Shown in pieces: positions 18,250-26,331 of a stretch of 64,000 nt of DNA (position 1 is the stretch's first letter; every line of letters starts with the position of its first letter). This DNA comes from Dietzia sp. B32. GTDB lineage: Bacteria; Actinomycetota; Actinomycetes; Mycobacteriales; Mycobacteriaceae. The notes under the pieces were generated by a model, which was not told the DNA's origin, did not search any database, and saw only the letters and a list, made by a program, of their open reading frames with translations. The position numbers and the translations under genes were made by a program. Location: positions 3,172,272-3,236,271 of the forward strand of contig NZ_CP093845.1 of the NCBI RefSeq assembly GCF_024732245.1, read 5' to 3'.

Positions 18250-18948
18250 CTAGATTGGGCCGGACTCGTCGTCGTCGTCGCCCTCGACGAGGTCACCCAC
18301 GCCCTCGTCGCCACCGGTCGGCCCTCCCCCGTCGTCGGCGACGTCCGGTCCGGACCCGCCACGAAGGACCCGCGAATACGCTTCCAGGTATCCCATCGCC
18401 CGCTCGGTGCGCGGATACCGACGGACGACCTCCCAGAACCCGGGCGGATGCCCGCCGGGGACGATGAGGTGGACCAGCTCGTGCACCACGACGTAGTCGA
18501 GCACATAGGCCGGCACGTCCCGCAGGGTCTCGCTGATCCGGATCTCCCCGGAGTCCGGAGAACAGGACGCCCAGCGGGTGGTCATCGGCGGTACCCACCG
18601 CACCGACGCCGGCCGCGCGCGGCCCTCCAGCCACCTCGCCGACAGGTCCGTGGCACGCCGCATCAGGTCCCCGTCGGAGGCCCTGGGGCCTCTGCGGCGG
18701 CCGGACCGGGCCAACCGGGCGAGCATGTCGGTGATCAACCGCCGCTCCTCGGCCCGGCGAAGCCCCGCCGGCATGAGCACCACGACGGTCTCGCCCTCCA
18801 CCCGCGCTGACACCGTCCTCTTCCGACGCGCGGAGCGGCGGATCTCGATCCTCGGGTCATCAGGGTCGGTGGGCAGCGCCGACACCGCACCCGGACCCGC
18901 CGACGTCGGGCCGGGGGTCCTGTCGGCGGAGCGCGGGGCGGGTGACAC
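18250..18948 (-). CDS. YgjP-like (DUF45/M48-type) metallopeptidase
   Basis: A 232-residue protein. The zinc motif HELVH lies at residues 156-160, followed by the family's PGGHPPGFW with His167, and preceded by TTRWASCSPDSGEIRIS, a DUF45 hallmark. A minimal gluzincin is expected; the substrate is unknown. The C-terminal 25 residues are acidic and Gly-rich. GTG 18948 is supported by TACCGT seven bases upstream, a leaderless arrangement. It is divergent from the E1-like protein gene, and an inverted pair of DnaA boxes lies in the shared promoter region. Confidence 0.82.
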   Translation of the reverse strand: MSPAPRSADRTPGPTSAGPGAVSALPTDPDDPRIEIRRSARRKRTVSARVEGETVVVLMPAGLRRAEERRLITDMLARLARSGRRRGPRASDGDLMRRATDLSARWLEGRARPASVRWVPPMTTRWASCSPDSGEIRISETLRDVPAYVLDYVVVHELVHLIVPGGHPPGFWEVVRRYPRTERAMGYLEAYSRVLRGGSGPDVADDGGGPTGGDEGVGDLVEGDDDDESGPI

Positions 18949-18955
18949 GCGGACA

Positions 18956-18961
18956 ACGGTA
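18956..18961 (-). promoter_or_regulatory. -10 of a probable leaderless promoter (YgjP-like gene)
   Basis: Minus-strand TACCGT, 7 nt before the GTG at 18948. Confidence 0.5.
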
Positions 18962-18980
18962 GACCACCACGACCACCGGG

Positions 18981-19021
18981 GTTATCCACAGGCATCCCGG
19001 GCGCGAGCGCCTGTGGATAAC
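18981..19021. promoter_or_regulatory. inverted pair of perfect DnaA boxes
   Basis: GTTATCCACAGG (18981-18992) and its exact reverse complement (19010-19021) are separated by 17 nt. Each arm contains TTATCCACA, the perfect E. coli-type DnaA box. They lie between two divergent genes, between their candidate -10 elements. This could be a DnaA-controlled operator or another protein's palindrome. Confidence 0.55.
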
Positions 19022-19057
19022 CGCGACCGCGTGGGGCCGGACACGACCGGCCCGTGC

Positions 19058-19063
19058 CACGAT
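19058..19063 (+). promoter_or_regulatory. candidate -10 of a leaderless promoter (E1-like gene)
   Basis: CACGAT, 7 nt before GTG 19071; keeps A2 and T6 of TANNNT. It also overlaps the alternative ATG at 19062. Confidence 0.35.
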
Positions 19064-19070
19064 GTGCCCC

Positions 19071-20177
19071 GTGACCACCGTGACCGCTCCCGCTGACGAT
19101 CCGGCTCGCGCCGCTGCCGGTACCCGAACAGCTGCGCCCGTCTCCCGTCGCACCGTCTCCCGCGACAGCGACCCCCGAGACACCGCCTCCCCCGTTGTCG
19201 CCGCACCGGCCGAGGCGACGTCGGTCGGTGCGGCGTCGGCCGAGGCGACGTCGGCCCGGGTCCGGGCCACGCTGCGTCCCGGGACCGTCGTGGTCGCCCG
19301 GGACCGCCACTGCGTGCAGGTGGGTCTGGCACCGGACCGTGCGGTGGTGATCGACGCCCCCGCCACCGTCGGCGCTCGTCGCCTCGCGGCACTGCTCGCC
19401 GGCCTCGAGGGCGGTGCCCACCTCGACGAGGTGGCCACTCGCGTAGGGATCGGCACGTCCGGGCTGGCCGCCGTCGCCCGGATCCTCGTCAATCTGGCCG
19501 ACCTCGGTCACCTGCGACTCGACCCCCCGGGTGCGGGTCGCAACGCGGGCCCGGGCACGGCGGCGGAGGACCCCCTGCTGCGCCCCGCACCGGTGCGGCG
19601 GGTGCACCTCCTGGGTGTCGGCCAGATATCGGAGGTGCTCCGGGGCCCGCTGGCGGTCAACGGCTGTCGGGTGACGACCGGCCCCAGCCCGGGGCTGACC
19701 CTGGATGCCGACAAACCGCCCTGGTACCGGCGCGGCATGGTTCCTGACCTGGTCATCCTCACCGGGACGGTCTCGGTCGACCCGGTGGTCACCTCCGCTC
19801 TCACCCGATCCGGTCAGGCGCACATGCACGTGTACAGCCGCGACGGCCGGGTGGTGGTCGGCCCGACCGTGGTGCCGGGGGCCAGCCCGTGCCTGCGCTG
19901 CACCGACCTGTACCGCGCCCGACGGGACCCGAGGTGGCCGTTCGTCGCGGCCCAGCTCATCGGGCACAGCCCCGAGGCCGCGGTGCCCGCCCTCACCGCC
20001 GCTGCCGCGCTCGTGCTGGCGGAGGTCGCCGCCACCCGCGAGCCCTGGGCCGAGCTCCAGACCGTCGGCGCCACCGTGGAGATCAACCCGGCCGAGGGCC
20101 TCTGGCGCCGGCTCGAGTGGCAGGCCGACGAGGGCTGCGACTGTGGCGCCGCGCCGCATGCCCGTCCTCTGTCATGA
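19071..20177 (+). CDS. E1/TOMM cyclodehydratase-like protein (ThiF superfamily, Rv3196-like)
   Basis: A 368-residue protein. After an Ala/Thr-rich N-terminal 60 residues with an 18-bp internal DNA repeat, a winged-helix-like segment (ARRLAALLAGLEGGAHLDEVA) precedes a Rossmann-like part starting LLGVGQISEVLRGPLAV, a worn version of the E1 GxGxxG motif. PCLRCTDLYRARRDPRWPF is the signature of TOMM leader-binding/cyclodehydratase E1-like proteins, and the terminal CDCG completes a likely four-Cys zinc site. No precursor peptide or YcaO partner is nearby. GTG 19071 fits a leaderless promoter; ATG 19062 is possible. Its stop overlaps the ABC1 kinase start (ATGA), so the two proteins are made together. 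Function unknown. Confidence 0.75.
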   Translation: MTTVTAPADDPARAAAGTRTAAPVSRRTVSRDSDPRDTASPVVAAPAEATSVGAASAEATSARVRATLRPGTVVVARDRHCVQVGLAPDRAVVIDAPATVGARRLAALLAGLEGGAHLDEVATRVGIGTSGLAAVARILVNLADLGHLRLDPPGAGRNAGPGTAAEDPLLRPAPVRRVHLLGVGQISEVLRGPLAVNGCRVTTGPSPGLTLDADKPPWYRRGMVPDLVILTGTVSVDPVVTSALTRSGQAHMHVYSRDGRVVVGPTVVPGASPCLRCTDLYRARRDPRWPFVAAQLIGHSPEAAVPALTAAAALVLAEVAATREPWAELQTVGATVEINPAEGLWRRLEWQADEGCDCGAAPHARPLS

Positions 20178-21502
20178 TTGGAGGCGTGTCCGACCTACCC
20201 CGTACCTCGTCCCGCCGCGCCGCGCGCCTCGCGGGACTCCCACTGGGCATCGCCGGTCGCGCCGCCGGGTCGCTCGGTCGTCGCGCTCTGGGGCGGGGGG
20301 ACGGGGACCTGAGCGAAGAGCTGGCCGATCAGGCCGCCGAGCAGGTCTTCGCCGTCCTCGGCGAACTCAAGGGCGGCGCCATGAAGGTGGGTCAGGCCCT
20401 CAGCGTGTTCGAGGCCGGGATGCCCGACAAGTACGCCGAGCCGTTCCGCGAGGCCCTGACCAAACTCCAGGCCGAGGCACCGCCCCTGCCCGCCGCCGAG
20501 GTGGAGAAGGTCCTCGACACCCAGCTCGGTCTGCGCTGGCGGGAACGGTTCGCCGAATTCGACGGCCAGGCCACCGCCGCCGCCTCCATCGGCCAGGTCC
20601 ACCGCGCGACCTGGTCCGACGGTCGCGAGGTCGCGGTCAAGATCCAGTACCCCGGTGCCGACGAGGCCCTCCGCTCGGACCTGCGCCAGCTGCGGCGACT
20701 GGCTCCCCTGCTGCGCCCGCTGAACCCGGGCACGGACATCAAGGGGATCATCGACGAGCTGTACGACAGCACGGTGAGCGAACTCGACTACCGCACGGAG
20801 GCCGACACCCAGCGGGTGTTCGCCGCCGCATACCGCGACGACCGCCTGTTCCGGGTGCCCTCCGTCCTCGCCTCATCGCCGAAGGTCCTGGTCACCGAAT
20901 GGGCAGACGGGCGGGCCCTCAGCCGGATCTCCCGGGACGGCACCACCGAGGAGCGCAACCGGGCCGGTGAGCTCCTCACCGAGTTCCAGTTCAGCTCCCC
21001 CGTCCGCGCCCGACTGATGCACGGCGACCCCCATCCCGGGAATTTCCTGCTGGCCGACGACGGCCGCCTGGTGATTCTGGACTTCGGGGCGTCGATCCCC
21101 CTGCCCGAGGGTGTGCCCGAGGTGCTGAGTTCGATGATGCGGCTCGCACTGGCGGACGAGCCGGAGAAGCTCGTCGAACTGATGACCGCTGCCGGTTACG
21201 TCGGCCGGAACGGCCTCGACCCCGCCGACGCGATGGCGTTCCTCAACCCGTTCATCGAGCCGATGCGTGAGCCCGTCTTCCACTTCAGCCGCGCGTGGAT
21301 GCAGCGCATCATGTCCGTCTACGGCGACGTGTCGGGACGGGAGTTCCGCACCTCCCGCTCGTTCACCCTGCCCCGCGAGTACGTCCTGATCCACCGGGTG
21401 CTGTCGGCTTCTGTGGGCATGCTCTGCCAGCTCGAGGCATCCGCCCCGTATCGCGATATCGTTCAGCGCTGGATGCCGGAGATCTTCGCCGACGAGGACT
21501 GA
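20174..21502 (+). CDS. ABC1/UbiB family atypical kinase
   Basis: A 442-residue ABC1 (AarF/UbiB) protein kinase-like protein. Family marks: KVGQALS (KxGQ motif), AAASIGQVHRATWSDGREVAVKIQYPG (ATP-binding sheet with the Ala-rich loop and Lys), ELDYRTEA, HGDPHPGNFLL and LDFGAS. UbiB members act in quinone lipid metabolism as ATPases. It is homologous to Rv3197 in position and type. ATG 20174 overlaps the previous stop as ATGA; GTG 20186 is possible but has GGAGG only one base upstream. Coupling to the E1-like gene implies a joint function. Confidence 0.9.
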   Translation: MIGGVSDLPRTSSRRAARLAGLPLGIAGRAAGSLGRRALGRGDGDLSEELADQAAEQVFAVLGELKGGAMKVGQALSVFEAGMPDKYAEPFREALTKLQAEAPPLPAAEVEKVLDTQLGLRWRERFAEFDGQATAAASIGQVHRATWSDGREVAVKIQYPGADEALRSDLRQLRRLAPLLRPLNPGTDIKGIIDELYDSTVSELDYRTEADTQRVFAAAYRDDRLFRVPSVLASSPKVLVTEWADGRALSRISRDGTTEERNRAGELLTEFQFSSPVRARLMHGDPHPGNFLLADDGRLVILDFGASIPLPEGVPEVLSSMMRLALADEPEKLVELMTAAGYVGRNGLDPADAMAFLNPFIEPMREPVFHFSRAWMQRIMSVYGDVSGREFRTSRSFTLPREYVLIHRVLSASVGMLCQLEASAPYRDIVQRWMPEIFADED

Positions 21503-21518
21503 TCCGGCCCGGGTGGCC

Positions 21519-21545
21519 GACCCCCCTACCGAGCGGAGCGGGGTC
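21519..21545. terminator. short hairpin between ABC1 kinase and uvrD2
   Basis: GACCCC/GGGGTC arms between convergent genes, overlapping the uvrD2 stop region. Weak as a terminator. The whole intergenic space is 41 bp. Confidence 0.4.
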
Positions 21546-23751
21546 AGGTGGCGCGGATCAACTTCAGCACGTCGTCACCGTACTCACTCAGCTTGTGCGC
21601 CCCGATCCCGCCGATCCGGCCCAGTGCCCGGGTGTCGGTGGGCCGCTCGCGCGCGATCTGGGCGAGCGTGTCATTGGTGAACACCGTGTAGGCGGGCTTA
21701 CCGATCCGCTCCGAGGTCTCCTTGCGCCAGTCGCGCAGTCGCTCGAACAACCCGGTATCGACCTCCACGGAGCATTCCGGGCACAGGCCCAGAGCACGGT
21801 GCATGGGTCCGGTCAGTTTCTCCCCGCACCCGCGGCACCGTCCCTTGTCCGAGGTGTCGCCGGACCCCCGGGGTCCGACGGGGGTCTGCGCCGGACGGAC
21901 GGGGTCGAGGAAGCGGCTGGGCCGACGGGTGGCCCGTCCCCCGGCGCGGCGACTTCGACTCCAGGACACCGTCAGGTGCTCGCGGGCACGGGTGACGCCG
22001 ACGTAGAGGAGGCGCCGTTCCTCCTCGATGGCGTCCGGCCCCGCGTTGATCGCATGGCTGATCGGCAGACTCCCCTCGTGCACACCGATGAGGAACACGG
22101 CGTCCCACTCCAGCCCCTTGGCGGCGTGGAACGACGCCAGTGTCACCCCCCGCTCGTCCGGGGCGTGGCGCGCCGCCGCCCGCTCACGAAGTCCCGCGAC
22201 CACCGGGAGCAACCCCTCGCGGGCCTCGACGGTGGCGATCTCCTCCGCGAGACCCACCAGCGAGTTCAGTGAGTTCCAGGTCTCCCGGGCCTGTGCACCG
22301 GACGGCTCGGCGGCCGTGAGGCCCAGGGGCTCCAGGGCCTGCCTGATGACAGCGACGATCTCCGTGGGGTCGGTCAGCTGCGCGTACGCCTGCGACCGGG
22401 CCTCGTCCGAGCCGTCGATCAGTCGGTCGATCGCCGACATCGCCCGGCGCACGACCGGCCGCTCGAAGAAGCCCTCGCCACCCTTGAGCCGGTATCCGAT
22501 CCCCGCTTCGTCCAGGGCCGCCTCGACCCGCTCGGACTGGGCGTTGATGCGGTACAGCACCGCGATCTCCGCGGGGTCCATCCCCCCGTGGACGAGATCG
22601 GCGACAGCTCCCGCCACCGCCTCGGCCTCGGCGTCCTCGTCGGGATACTCGGCGAGAACCGGATCCGGACCCGGCGGCCGCATGCCGCGCAGGGTCAGCC
22701 CGGCGCTGCGGAAGCGTCCACTTCCGGCCCCGATCACCGCGTTGGCCAGGTCCACGACCTGTGGGGTCGAGCGGTAGTCGGACTCCAGGCGTACGACGGC
22801 CGCCCCCGGGTAGCGGTCGGCGAAACCGAGCAGGAAATCCGGTTCGGCACCGGCGAACGAGTAGATGGTCTGGTTGACGTCACCGACCACCGTGAGGTCG
22901 TCCCGGTTGCCCAGCCACGCGGTGAGCAACCGTTGCTGGGCCGGGGTGACGTCCTGGAACTCGTCGACGACGAAGCAGCGATACCGATCCCGGAACTCCT
23001 CCGCGATCGCGGGAACGTCCTCCACGAGCTCGGCCATGTGGCTCAGGAGGTCGTCGAAGTCGAGCATCCGGACCGGTCCGGACACCTTGAGGTCCTCGTA
23101 CGCGCGGAACGCGCGCGCGACCTCGGGGGCCGGGACCGGCAGATCGCGGCCCAGCGCGACCGCCTGCTCCGCATAGGTGTCCGGGGTGAGGAGGCTGGAC
23201 TTGGCCCAGCCGATCTCGGTCAGGACGTCGCGGATGGTCTCGGTGGCGGGGTCCAGACCGGCCCGTCGCACGGCCTGGGCGACCGCGCGGAACTGCCCGT
23301 CCAGGAGTTGCCAGGGCTCCTCCCCGTACACCCGGGGCCAGAAGTACGACAGGTTGCGAAGGGCGGCCGAGTGGAAGGTCCGCGCCTGGACGGGTCCGGT
23401 CCCGGCGTCCGCGACTCCCAACCCCGCCAACCGCATCCGCAGCTCCCCGGCGGCGCGGGCGGTGAACGTCACCGCCAGCACCTGGTCGCCGCGGACGTGC
23501 CCGGTGGTCACCAGGTGGGCGATCCGACGGGTGATCGTGCGGGTCTTCCCCGTCCCGGCGCCGGCGAGGATGCAGACGGGTCCACGTGGCGCCAGCACGG
23601 CGTGCCGCTGCTGCGGGTCGAGGCCCTCCAGTGCGGACGTCGCACCGCCCCCCCGTCCGACAGCCCGACCGGAACCCGGGCCCGCTGTCGCGCCTGTTGT
23701 CGCGCCTGTTGTCGGGCCTGTTGTCGGGCCTGACCCCGCGCCGCGCCGCAT
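21544..23751 (-). CDS. uvrD2: UvrD2-like superfamily 1 DNA helicase
   Basis: A 735-residue SF1A helicase. Walker A GAGTGKT lies at about 64-70; Walker B reads FVVDEFQDVTPAQQ; later motifs include VVGDVNQTIYSFAG and HAAKGLEWDAVFLIGV. Near the C-terminus a zinc-like CRGCG...CPEC pair and a final HRDC domain match mycobacterial UvrD2. Residues 7-25 are Gly/Thr repeats coded by a 12-bp tandem repeat. ATG 23751 is preceded by GGGGGCG at useful spacing; GTG 23760 is too close. DNA repair or replication helicase. In M. tuberculosis whiB7 lies between Rv3197 and uvrD2; here there is no room for it. Confidence 0.92.
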   Translation of the reverse strand: MRRGAGSGPTTGPTTGATTGATAGPGSGRAVGRGGGATSALEGLDPQQRHAVLAPRGPVCILAGAGTGKTRTITRRIAHLVTTGHVRGDQVLAVTFTARAAGELRMRLAGLGVADAGTGPVQARTFHSAALRNLSYFWPRVYGEEPWQLLDGQFRAVAQAVRRAGLDPATETIRDVLTEIGWAKSSLLTPDTYAEQAVALGRDLPVPAPEVARAFRAYEDLKVSGPVRMLDFDDLLSHMAELVEDVPAIAEEFRDRYRCFVVDEFQDVTPAQQRLLTAWLGNRDDLTVVGDVNQTIYSFAGAEPDFLLGFADRYPGAAVVRLESDYRSTPQVVDLANAVIGAGSGRFRSAGLTLRGMRPPGPDPVLAEYPDEDAEAEAVAGAVADLVHGGMDPAEIAVLYRINAQSERVEAALDEAGIGYRLKGGEGFFERPVVRRAMSAIDRLIDGSDEARSQAYAQLTDPTEIVAVIRQALEPLGLTAAEPSGAQARETWNSLNSLVGLAEEIATVEAREGLLPVVAGLRERAAARHAPDERGVTLASFHAAKGLEWDAVFLIGVHEGSLPISHAINAGPDAIEEERRLLYVGVTRAREHLTVSWSRSRRAGGRATRRPSRFLDPVRPAQTPVGPRGSGDTSDKGRCRGCGEKLTGPMHRALGLCPECSVEVDTGLFERLRDWRKETSERIGKPAYTVFTNDTLAQIARERPTDTRALGRIGGIGAHKLSEYGDDVLKLIRAT
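23679..23735. repeat. 12-bp tandem repeat within uvrD2
   Basis: About five near-perfect 12-bp units (type gcgcctgttgtc) encode a Thr-Thr-Gly-Pro/Ala tetrapeptide repeat at the UvrD2 N-terminus. Slippage would change length in frame. Confidence 0.75.
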
Positions 23752-23846
23752 GTCACTCACGCCCCCATCGTGGCATCCGGCTCCGACATCGCGCCGGAGG
23801 CCTCCCCCCGGGATGATTCCCACGGTCGCGCGCGTTACACCCCGTC

Positions 23847-24125
23847 ATGAGCGATGAGACGACGAACGACGATGCCGGCGCCCTGACCCTGTACACCACC
23901 ACGTGGTGTCCCTTCTGCACGCGGCTCAAGAAGCTGCTCGACGAGAAGGAGATCGGCTACACCGAGATCGATGTGGAGGCCGATGTCGAGGCCGCTGCCT
24001 TCGTCGAGAGCGTGAACGGCGGCAACCGGGTCGTCCCGACGGCGCTGTACTCCGACGGGACCACCGCCACCAATCCCCCGGCGTCGCAGGTGCGCGCCAA
24101 GCTGGCGGAGCTCGCCGGGGCCTGA
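23847..24125 (+). CDS. mrx1: mycoredoxin-1-like glutaredoxin
   Basis: A 92-residue glutaredoxin-fold protein with the redox motif Cys21-Pro-Phe-Cys24 (TTTWCPFC), and VNGGNRVVPT, the cis-Pro loop. Mycobacterial Mrx1 reduces mycothiol mixed disulphides; position next to uvrD2 and NudC matches Rv3198A. The motif CPFC differs from the CGYC I recall for M. tuberculosis. Divergent from uvrD2; convergent with nudC over a shared hairpin. Confidence 0.9.
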   Translation: MSDETTNDDAGALTLYTTTWCPFCTRLKKLLDEKEIGYTEIDVEADVEAAAFVESVNGGNRVVPTALYSDGTTATNPPASQVRAKLAELAGA

Positions 24126-24156
24126 CACGCGGACCGTCCCGCCCACCCGGGCCCGA

Positions 24157-24192
24157 CGGCGACGCCGGAGACCCTGGTCTCAGGCGTCGCCG
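24157..24192. terminator. bidirectional hairpin overlapping the nudC stop codon
   Basis: CGGCGACGCC and GAGACC pair with GGTCTC and GGCGTCGCCG around a 2-nt loop. It serves mrx1 from the plus side and contains the last codons and stop of nudC. Confidence 0.6.
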
Positions 24193-25106
24193 TCCCCGTC
24201 GACCGCCGCGACCCAGGAGCGCAGCATCACGTGCGCGATGGAGACCGCCGGCGCCACCATGAGGTCGCCACGGCCGGCCAGCGCGTCACGCACCCGGTCG
24301 ACGTCGAACCAGGCGGCCTCGCTGATCTCCTCGTCCTCGAGCACGATGGGCGCATCCGGGTCCGCGATGGCGTGGAAGCCGACCATGAGGGACCGGGGGA
24401 ACGGCCAGGGTTGACTGCCCAGGTAGCGCACGCGGTCGACGACCACGCCCACCTCCTCGGCGACTTCGCGGCGGACGCAGCCCTCGAGGGATTCGCCCGC
24501 CTCCACGAACCCGGCGACGTGGGAGTACATGCCCGCGGGCCAGATCGGCTGGCGGGCCAGCAGGACGCGGCGCCCCCCGTCATGGACGAGGCAGATCACG
24601 GCCGGGTCAGTGCGTGGGTACTCGAGGCCGCCGTGGAACGGGTCCTCGATCGCCCATCCCGCGTCCACCCTGCGCGGGTGGTGGGTGCGTTCGCGCCCAC
24701 GCACGTTGTCGCGATGCCATCCGAGCAGGGCCATGGCCTGGGCGGCCAGAGACCCGTCACCCTCGACCAGGTCCGCCCCGCAGGATCGGAGCGAGGTCAC
24801 CGCGGGGTCGGCGGGGAGCTCCTCGACCGGGACCGCCCAGATGTGCCGCGCGTCCTCGGTCCGCCCGAGGAAGACGGCCTCCTCGGGGAGCGCGTCGGCG
24901 AGATGTACGGCCGGCTCCAGGCGGATCCGCTGCCGGTCACCGGGCGCCGGCTCGACGGCGAACCTGTTGCGTCGGTCCACCTTCATGACGCGGGCCGTCG
25001 CCCATCCCCTGGTCAGTTCGTCGGTGTCCTGCCGTAGGGGCGCAGCCCTGTCGGGTGCCGCCACCGCGAGCACCGGGTCGGAGTCGAGGGTGAAGTCCAG
25101 CGGCAT
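24180..25106 (-). CDS. nudC: NudC-type NAD+/NADH diphosphatase
   Basis: A 308-residue Nudix hydrolase. The Nudix box is GFVEAGESLEGCVRREVAEEVG (199-220, split here into GFVEAGES and REVAEEVG), and SQPWPFPRS at 231-239 is the NADH-pyrophosphatase signature. Cleaves NAD(H) to NMN and AMP and may remove NAD caps from RNA. The usual four zinc Cys are absent: the segment WHRDNVRGRERTHHPRR replaces the ribbon, as I recall for mycobacterial NudC too. The ATG at 25106 has AAAAGGA upstream. A minus-strand TACGCT at 25148-25153 is a candidate -10. Confidence 0.9.
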   Translation of the reverse strand: MPLDFTLDSDPVLAVAAPDRAAPLRQDTDELTRGWATARVMKVDRRNRFAVEPAPGDRQRIRLEPAVHLADALPEEAVFLGRTEDARHIWAVPVEELPADPAVTSLRSCGADLVEGDGSLAAQAMALLGWHRDNVRGRERTHHPRRVDAGWAIEDPFHGGLEYPRTDPAVICLVHDGGRRVLLARQPIWPAGMYSHVAGFVEAGESLEGCVRREVAEEVGVVVDRVRYLGSQPWPFPRSLMVGFHAIADPDAPIVLEDEEISEAAWFDVDRVRDALAGRGDLMVAPAVSIAHVMLRSWVAAVDGDGDA

Positions 25107-25189
25107 CGTGTGGGGTCCTTTTCGCGGGGGCGTGACGGGCGCCACCGAGCGTAGCCCGGTCCCCTCGGCATCCTCGCGCTGCCCGTGCC

Positions 25190-26269
25190 TCAGCCGGAGA
25201 CCATCCGGATGTAGAGCAACCGGTCGCCGCTCTCGAGTGCGTCCGCCTCGGACTCGTTGACCTTGATGAGCTGCCCCTTGCGCACCACCCCGAGCACGAG
25301 TTCGGCGAGGTGTCGGGGCGAGCCGCCCACCTCGGACTCCTCGACCCGCCGTTCCGCGATGGAGAAGCCCTCGTCGGGGGTCAGCAGGTCCTCCATCATC
25401 CCCACGACGGTCGGGGTGATGGTGGCCAGGCCGAGGAGCCGTCCCGTGGTCTCGGCGGAGACGACCACGGAGTCCGCGCCGGACTGCTTGAGCAGGTGTT
25501 TGTTGTCGCTCTCGCGGACCGTCGCGACGATCTTGGCGTTGGGCGCGAGTTCCCGCGCGGTGAGGGTGACCAGCACGGCCGTGTCGTCCGAGTTGGTGGC
25601 GACCACGACCGCGGAGGCCCGCGTGAGTCCCGCCAGTTTGAGTACATCGGATCGGGTGGCCGAGCCGTGGACGGTGACCAGTCCGTGGGCGGCCGCGGCC
25701 TTGAGCGCCTGGGGGTCGGTGTCGACGACGACGATGTCGTCCGGGGCTGTGTCGTCGGCGAGCATCGCCGCGATGGCGGACCTGCCCTTGGTGCCGTACC
25801 CGACGACGACGGTGTGATTGCGCACGTGACTCCTCCATCGCTGGATCTTGAAGGCCTGACGGGACTGCTCTGTCAGCACGGCCAGTGTGGTGCCGACGAG
25901 CAGGATGAGGAACACGAGGCGCAGCGGCGTGACGACGATGGTGTTGATCAACCGCGCCTGCTGGGTGATCGGGGTGATGTCGCCGTACCCGGTGGTGGAG
26001 AGGGAGACGGTGGCGTAGTAGAAGCAGTCGACGAGCGTCATCTCACCGCCCGGGCCGCCGCCGCCCGTGTAACCACCGCGGTCGAGCCACACCACGAGGA
26101 CCCCGAGACACAGTGCCGTGAGCGCCATCGCGACGCGTTTCCCGATCAGCCGCCAGGGCGTCTCACTGTGTTCCGGGATGCTCACCACGCCCACGAGGGC
26201 GTGGTCGGGGCTCTCGTCCAGCGGATCGTGACCACGGAATCGCGACGCCAGTGCGCGCTTGTTGACCAT
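25190..26269 (-). CDS. two-TM potassium channel with RCK/TrkA-N domain
   Basis: A 359-residue K+ channel. TM1 lies near 45-62, the pore helix precedes the selectivity filter TTGYGD (92-97), and TM2 is 108-132. A cytoplasmic RCK domain starts with VVVGYGTKG at about 154-162 and ends in a TrkA-C-like part (DRLLYIRMV). Probably a tetrameric, ligand- or nucleotide-gated K+ channel in the inner membrane, like Rv3200c. GGAG close to the ATG supports the start. It lies upstream of adnB with only 62 nt between, but adnB has its own coupling to adnA. Confidence 0.92.
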   Translation of the reverse strand: MVNKRALASRFRGHDPLDESPDHALVGVVSIPEHSETPWRLIGKRVAMALTALCLGVLVVWLDRGGYTGGGGPGGEMTLVDCFYYATVSLSTTGYGDITPITQQARLINTIVVTPLRLVFLILLVGTTLAVLTEQSRQAFKIQRWRSHVRNHTVVVGYGTKGRSAIAAMLADDTAPDDIVVVDTDPQALKAAAAHGLVTVHGSATRSDVLKLAGLTRASAVVVATNSDDTAVLVTLTARELAPNAKIVATVRESDNKHLLKQSGADSVVVSAETTGRLLGLATITPTVVGMMEDLLTPDEGFSIAERRVEESEVGGSPRHLAELVLGVVRKGQLIKVNESEADALESGDRLLYIRMVSG

Positions 26270-26331
26270 GGAACTCCGTTTCCGCGACGTGTCCCTCGGG
26301 GGACCCTGCCGTCTTCGACATGAATAGTCGC

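Noticed and set aside
24180-25106. NudC as a damaged gene because its zinc cysteines are missing
   Set aside because: The Nudix box and SQPWPFPRS are intact and, as I recall, mycobacterial NudC also lacks these cysteines.
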